Shown: in pieces, positions 6,152-10,000 of the stretch
How positions within the stretch are numbered: the first letter of the stretch is position 1
Layout of the letters: each line of letters opens with the position of its first letter
Source of the DNA: Anaerolinea sp.
Lineage (GTDB): Bacteria > Chloroflexota > Anaerolineae > Anaerolineales > Anaerolineaceae
NCBI GenBank assembly: GCA_020216845.1
Contig: JAIWNK010000078.1
Location: forward strand, 1 to 10,000
Direction of reading: 5' to 3'
DNA length: 10,000 nucleotides
Made by a program: the position numbers and the translations under genes
Notes under the pieces: generated by a model
Seen by the model: only the letters and a program-made list of their open reading frames with translations
Database searches by the model: none
What the model was told of the DNA's origin: nothing

Positions 6152-7303
6152 ATGCGCTACACCCGCCCCCAACTGGAACAAAACGAAGACCAAACCCTGG
6201 CACCTTATGCCGTCCGCAGCAAAGCCACGCGCGGGCGGCTATACAGTGAACCCGAAGCGGATTACCGCACCTGCTATCAGCGCGATCGCGACCGCATCTT
6301 GCACACCACCGCCTTCCGACGCCTGGAATACAAAACCCAGGTCTTCATCAACTATGAAGGCGATTATTATCGCACCCGCCTGACCCATACCCTGGAAGTG
6401 GCGCAAATTGGCCGCAGCCTGGCCTATGCTTTGGGCGGCAACCCCGACCTGACAGAAGCCATCTGCCTGGCTCACGATCTAGGTCACCCCGCTTTTGGAC
6501 ATTCGGGCGAGGCTGCATTGGCACGCCTGATGCGCGACTTTGGCGGCTTTGAGCACAACAAACAATCGCTACGCATTGTCACCAAACTAGAACGGCGCTA
6601 CGACACCTTCCCCGGGCTAAACCTGAGCTGGGAAACCCTGGAAGGCATGGTCAAGCACGAAACGGAATACGACCGCACCGATGCCAAAGATTTCAACCCC
6701 GAACTGCGTGGTCACCTGGAAGCTCAAATTGCCAATGTCGCCGATGAGTTGGCCTATACTGCCCACGACCTGGATGACGGTCTGCGCTCCGGCATGATCA
6801 CCACCGACATGCTTACCAGCATTGACCTGTGGCAAATTGCCACCCGCCGGGTTCAGTGGAATGGTGGCAAACTTAGCGATTTAGACCGTCACTGCATCAT
6901 CCGCGAATTGATTGGTATGGAAGTCAATGACTTGATTGAAGCAACAGATGCCCGCCTGAACGAAAACGCCATCCGCTCCGTTGAACAAATCCAGACCCTA
7001 AGCTTCAATGTTGTTGGCTTTAGCGAAGTCATGATCAGCCGCAACCGCCAACTGAAAGATTTCTTGTTCACCAATCTTTATCGTCATCCGCGCGTGGTAC
7101 GCATGGCCGTCAAAGCCGAGCGCATTCTCACCGAACTATTCCAGGCCTATCGCGCCGAACCGAGCATTCTGCCACATCACGTTCAGGCAAGCATTCCCGA
7201 AAATGGCCTTGAACGCACCCTGTGTGACTACCTGGCCGGCATGACCGATCGCTATGCCATTGATGAATATCAACGCCTGTTTGACCCGGCCATCTTGCCA
7301 TAA
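6152..7303 (+). CDS. dgt: Deoxyguanosinetriphosphate triphosphohydrolase-like HD protein
   Basis: The 383-residue cytoplasmic enzyme of the HD superfamily would cleave dGTP (or other dNTPs) to the deoxynucleoside and triphosphate, adjusting nucleotide pools. The N-terminal segment YQRDRDRILHTTAFRRLEYK (42-61) is characteristic of the Dgt family. Metal ligands are His79 in RLTHTLEV, His108-Asp109 in CLAHDLGHPAFGHSGE (105-120) and Asp198 in ANVADELAY. FEHNKQSLRI (133-142) and DLDDGLRSG (206-214) also fit. The length is that of the shorter Dgt-like proteins, clearly shorter than E. coli Dgt (about 500 residues). The ATG has GAAAGG 8 nt upstream; in-frame starts further upstream would run deep into the preceding kinase gene. 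The 13-nt gap suggests cotranscription with the isoprenoid genes, although no metabolic link is obvious. Confidence 0.93.
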   Translation: MRYTRPQLEQNEDQTLAPYAVRSKATRGRLYSEPEADYRTCYQRDRDRILHTTAFRRLEYKTQVFINYEGDYYRTRLTHTLEVAQIGRSLAYALGGNPDLTEAICLAHDLGHPAFGHSGEAALARLMRDFGGFEHNKQSLRIVTKLERRYDTFPGLNLSWETLEGMVKHETEYDRTDAKDFNPELRGHLEAQIANVADELAYTAHDLDDGLRSGMITTDMLTSIDLWQIATRRVQWNGGKLSDLDRHCIIRELIGMEVNDLIEATDARLNENAIRSVEQIQTLSFNVVGFSEVMISRNRQLKDFLFTNLYRHPRVVRMAVKAERILTELFQAYRAEPSILPHHVQASIPENGLERTLCDYLAGMTDRYAIDEYQRLFDPAILP

Positions 7304-7307
7304 GCCC

Positions 7308-7337
7308 TTGACCAATTCCACAATATAGTGGTAGGAT
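7308..7337 (+). promoter_or_regulatory. Promoter of greA
   Basis: TTGACC (7308-7313) and TAGGAT (7332-7337) are separated by 18 nt, and TG one base before the -10 makes it an extended -10 (TGgTAGGAT). The predicted start is near 7344, leaving a leader of about 29 nt. No terminator separates dgt from greA, so read-through from upstream is also possible. Confidence 0.6.
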
Positions 7338-7372
7338 GAACCCCTCGAATTTTCGTAGAAAGGTTTGTTGCC

Positions 7373-7843
7373 ATGCCTGAAACCATTCACTATCTTACTG
7401 CCGAGGGCCTGGCCCGCCTTCAGGAAGAACTGCAATACCTGAAAGGCCCGGCCCGCGAACAACTTGCTCAACGTTTGCGCGCCGCCATTCAACAAGGCGA
7501 CCTGTCTGAAAACGCAGATTACATCTCCGCGAAAGAAGAACAAGGTTTCCTGGAAGGCCGCATTCAAGAATTGGATCAAATCCTTAGCCATTATGTGCTG
7601 ATTGACGAAGAACAAACCAACCGCGAAGTGGTCAACGTTGGGGCGCGCGTCACCATTCAAGAAGAAGACTTTGATCCCGAAGAATTCCAGCTAGTTGGCC
7701 CCAAAGAAGCTGACCCACGCAAAGGGCGCATCTCGCACGAATCGCCCATTGGCCGCGCCTTGCTTGGCAAGCGCGCCGGTGATAGCGTGATTGCTGAAAC
7801 CCCCAACGGCAGCATTCGCTTCAAAATCATCAAGATCGAGTAA
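7373..7843 (+). CDS. greA: Transcription elongation factor GreA
   Basis: The 156-residue protein has the standard GreA length and layout. GreA enters the secondary channel of RNA polymerase and stimulates cleavage of the backtracked transcript, rescuing arrested complexes. The N-terminal coiled coil (about 8-75) carries the tip motif GDLSENADY (42-50) with the acidic pair Asp43 and Glu46 that position the catalytic metal. The C-terminal FKBP-like domain (about 84-156) includes GRISHESPIGRALLGKRAGD (118-137). A GAAAGG ribosome site lies 9 nt before the ATG. The gene has its own promoter and is followed within 30 nt by a strong intrinsic terminator, so it can be expressed as a single-gene unit at the end of the rightward cluster. 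Confidence 0.97.
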   Translation: MPETIHYLTAEGLARLQEELQYLKGPAREQLAQRLRAAIQQGDLSENADYISAKEEQGFLEGRIQELDQILSHYVLIDEEQTNREVVNVGARVTIQEEDFDPEEFQLVGPKEADPRKGRISHESPIGRALLGKRAGDSVIAETPNGSIRFKIIKIE

Positions 7844-7868
7844 TTCTGCTTCTCCACTTCACCCCTGA

Positions 7869-7907
7869 CTGCGCTTTGGCAACAACCCAAAGCGCAGCTT
7901 TTTCTTT
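7869..7907 (+). terminator. Intrinsic terminator after greA
   Basis: A perfect 11-bp stem (CTGCGCTTTGG at 7869-7879 with CCAAAGCGCAG at 7887-7897) encloses a 7-nt loop and is followed by CTTTTTCTTT. It begins 26 nt after the greA stop. Confidence 0.9.
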
Positions 7908-7935
7908 GCAAACACGCAAACCCTTAATTTGCTAA

Positions 7936-7954
7936 AATTGATAGATTGTCAATT
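7936..7954. repeat. Inverted repeat over the enolase -35
   Basis: AATTGA (7936-7941) and TCAATT (7949-7954) are 6-bp inverted arms separated by 7 bp. They cover the -35 hexamer and could form one operator half-site pair. The AT-rich setting makes chance plausible. Confidence 0.35.
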
Positions 7955-7974
7955 CAATGCGCTTTGATTATAAT
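7946..7974 (+). promoter_or_regulatory. Strong sigma-70-type promoter of enolase
   Basis: TTGTCA (7946-7951), a 17-nt spacer and a perfect TATAAT (7969-7974) form a near-consensus housekeeping promoter, one mismatch in twelve. The predicted start is about 7981, leaving a leader of about 125 nt before the enolase ATG. Confidence 0.85.
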
Positions 7975-7977
7975 CAA
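7964..7977. promoter_or_regulatory. Perfect 14-bp palindrome over the enolase -10 (candidate operator)
   Basis: TTGATTATAATCAA equals its own reverse complement and contains the whole -10 hexamer. A protein bound here would block RNA polymerase. Two-fold symmetry over a promoter is typical of dimeric repressor sites, but part of it follows from TATAAT itself, and no regulator is identified. Confidence 0.4.
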
Positions 7978-7980
7978 TCG

Positions 7981-9389
<1,409 letters not shown>

Positions 9390-9416
9390 TTCGCTCCCCT
9401 CTTCACATAAAAAGAT

Positions 9417-9445
9417 CCTGGCCCATCCATTTCGGATGGGCCAGG
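9417..9445. terminator. Bidirectional terminator between enolase and the convergent gene
   Basis: A perfect 12-bp stem (CCTGGCCCATCC with GGATGGGCCAGG) has a 5-nt loop. On the + strand it is followed by TCATTTT; on the minus strand by ATCTTTTT. It can therefore end both the enolase transcript and the leftward gene that stops at 9472, and the minus-strand U run is the better of the two. Confidence 0.88.
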
Positions 9446-9471
9446 TCATTTTCAACAAGCAAGCCTAACGC

Positions 9472-10000
9472 TTAAGCCTTAGGCTTGGGCCAAATCGCAA
9501 GCTCCAACGTTAACCGCTCAAAGAAGCTGCTATTGGGCAAAGCGCCTTGGCCATAGGACATATCCACAACCCGCGCCTGCAATTGTAATGTTGCCGTTTC
9601 CATCAGCACATGCTTGCCCGGCTCAACCAACACGGCTTCACCCTTCGAGGCCAAACGGGAACGCGTGGCCGGGTCGTTATACGCATTAGCGCTCATCAAT
9701 ACCTTGGTGACCGTCTGAATATCGTTCTTATCAAACAACCACACCTCAAAGGCCGTCACCTTCTTTGGGTCACCCACACCAATCGTTTCTGAAATGCCCA
9801 CGCCACATTCGCCCAAGAATTCACCCGTTTGCGTTTCAATGCTAAACGAGTCATCGTATAAATCATCGCCACCAACATACGTGGTCATGAATTGAGAAAC
9901 AGGCGGCTCATGATCCTGAGTGTAATCCGTCATCACCGCCGCACGGCTTGCCTCCAAGGCCTGCGCTTGTGGCGAATTGCTCTTGCCGCCGCGTTTGCGC
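9472..10000 (-). CDS. Conserved hypothetical protein, 5' end beyond right edge
   Basis: The frame is open from base 9999 to a stop at 9472-9474, giving at least 175 residues, and no stop is met at the right edge. An in-frame TTG (9957) and an ATG (beginning MTDYTQD) exist, but the reading frame with normal composition continues upstream, so the start is probably outside. The visible part opens with a basic stretch RKRGGKSN and a Gln/Ala-rich segment, which would suit the cytoplasmic side of a membrane anchor lying outside the window (inference). A compact domain follows: TTYVGGDDLYDDSFSIE, GEFLGECGVGISETIGVGDP, VTAFEVWLFDKND and LTLELAIWPKPKA, with many beta-type stretches and no catalytic signature. 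I recall near-identical blocks in unannotated Chloroflexi proteins but know no function. It converges on enolase across the shared terminator. Confidence 0.8.
   Translation of the reverse strand, partial: RKRGGKSNSPQAQALEASRAAVMTDYTQDHEPPVSQFMTTYVGGDDLYDDSFSIETQTGEFLGECGVGISETIGVGDPKKVTAFEVWLFDKNDIQTVTKVLMSANAYNDPATRSRLASKGEAVLVEPGKHVLMETATLQLQARVVDMSYGQGALPNSSFFERLTLELAIWPKPKA

Noticed and set aside
7318..7331. CCAC-6-GTGG inverted repeat upstream of greA
   Set aside because: Only 4-bp arms with no U run; too weak to call a terminator or an operator.
7136..7660. Minus-strand 174-codon frame antisense to dgt and greA
   Set aside because: It covers the greA promoter and ribosome site and parts of two well-supported genes, with no family features.

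Overview
The window looks like chromosomal DNA from a member of the Chloroflexota, most likely class Anaerolineae. The reasons are an isopentenyl phosphate kinase beside a mevalonate kinase (among bacteria this pairing is best known from Chloroflexi), a decaprenyl-phosphate phosphoribosyltransferase-type UbiA protein, CapA-like lipoproteins with a long N-terminal extension, and a conserved hypothetical protein of a kind I associate with that phylum. The assignment is from memory of families, not from a search. No RNA gene, CRISPR array, insertion sequence or phage gene was seen.

Left third (1-3423, minus strand). Read from right to left this is one operon: an aldo/keto reductase (3420-2473), then a CapA-like lipoprotein (2457-778), then a second, paralogous CapA-like lipoprotein (781 to beyond the left edge). 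The two capA genes overlap by ATGA, and the second is cut by the window edge. The + strand here is open over long stretches only because it is the complement of GC-rich coding DNA.

Middle (3424-7843, plus strand). An 87-bp divergent promoter region separates the reductase operon from a tight rightward cluster: UbiA-family polyprenyl-phosphate phosphoribosyltransferase, mevalonate kinase (4-nt gap), isopentenyl phosphate kinase (4-nt ATGA overlap) and an HD-domain dGTP triphosphohydrolase (13-nt gap). greA follows with its own promoter and ends at a strong intrinsic terminator. The two kinases are the first and last ATP-dependent phosphorylation steps of an alternative mevalonate pathway; the phosphomevalonate decarboxylase expected between them is not in the window. 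UbiA would use a long polyprenyl phosphate made from that pathway's product, so the first three genes form a plausible isoprenoid and lipid-carrier module.

Right part (7844-10000). Enolase has a near-consensus promoter overlapped by a perfect 14-bp palindrome, and a leader of about 125 nt that contains a 32-codon open frame. Enolase ends at a 12-bp-stem hairpin that can terminate from both sides and faces a convergent conserved hypothetical gene running off the right edge.

Throughout, the minus-strand genes favour G- and T-ending codons and the plus-strand genes C- and A-ending codons. The + strand is therefore C-rich whatever the gene orientation, which suggests that it is the lagging strand here.
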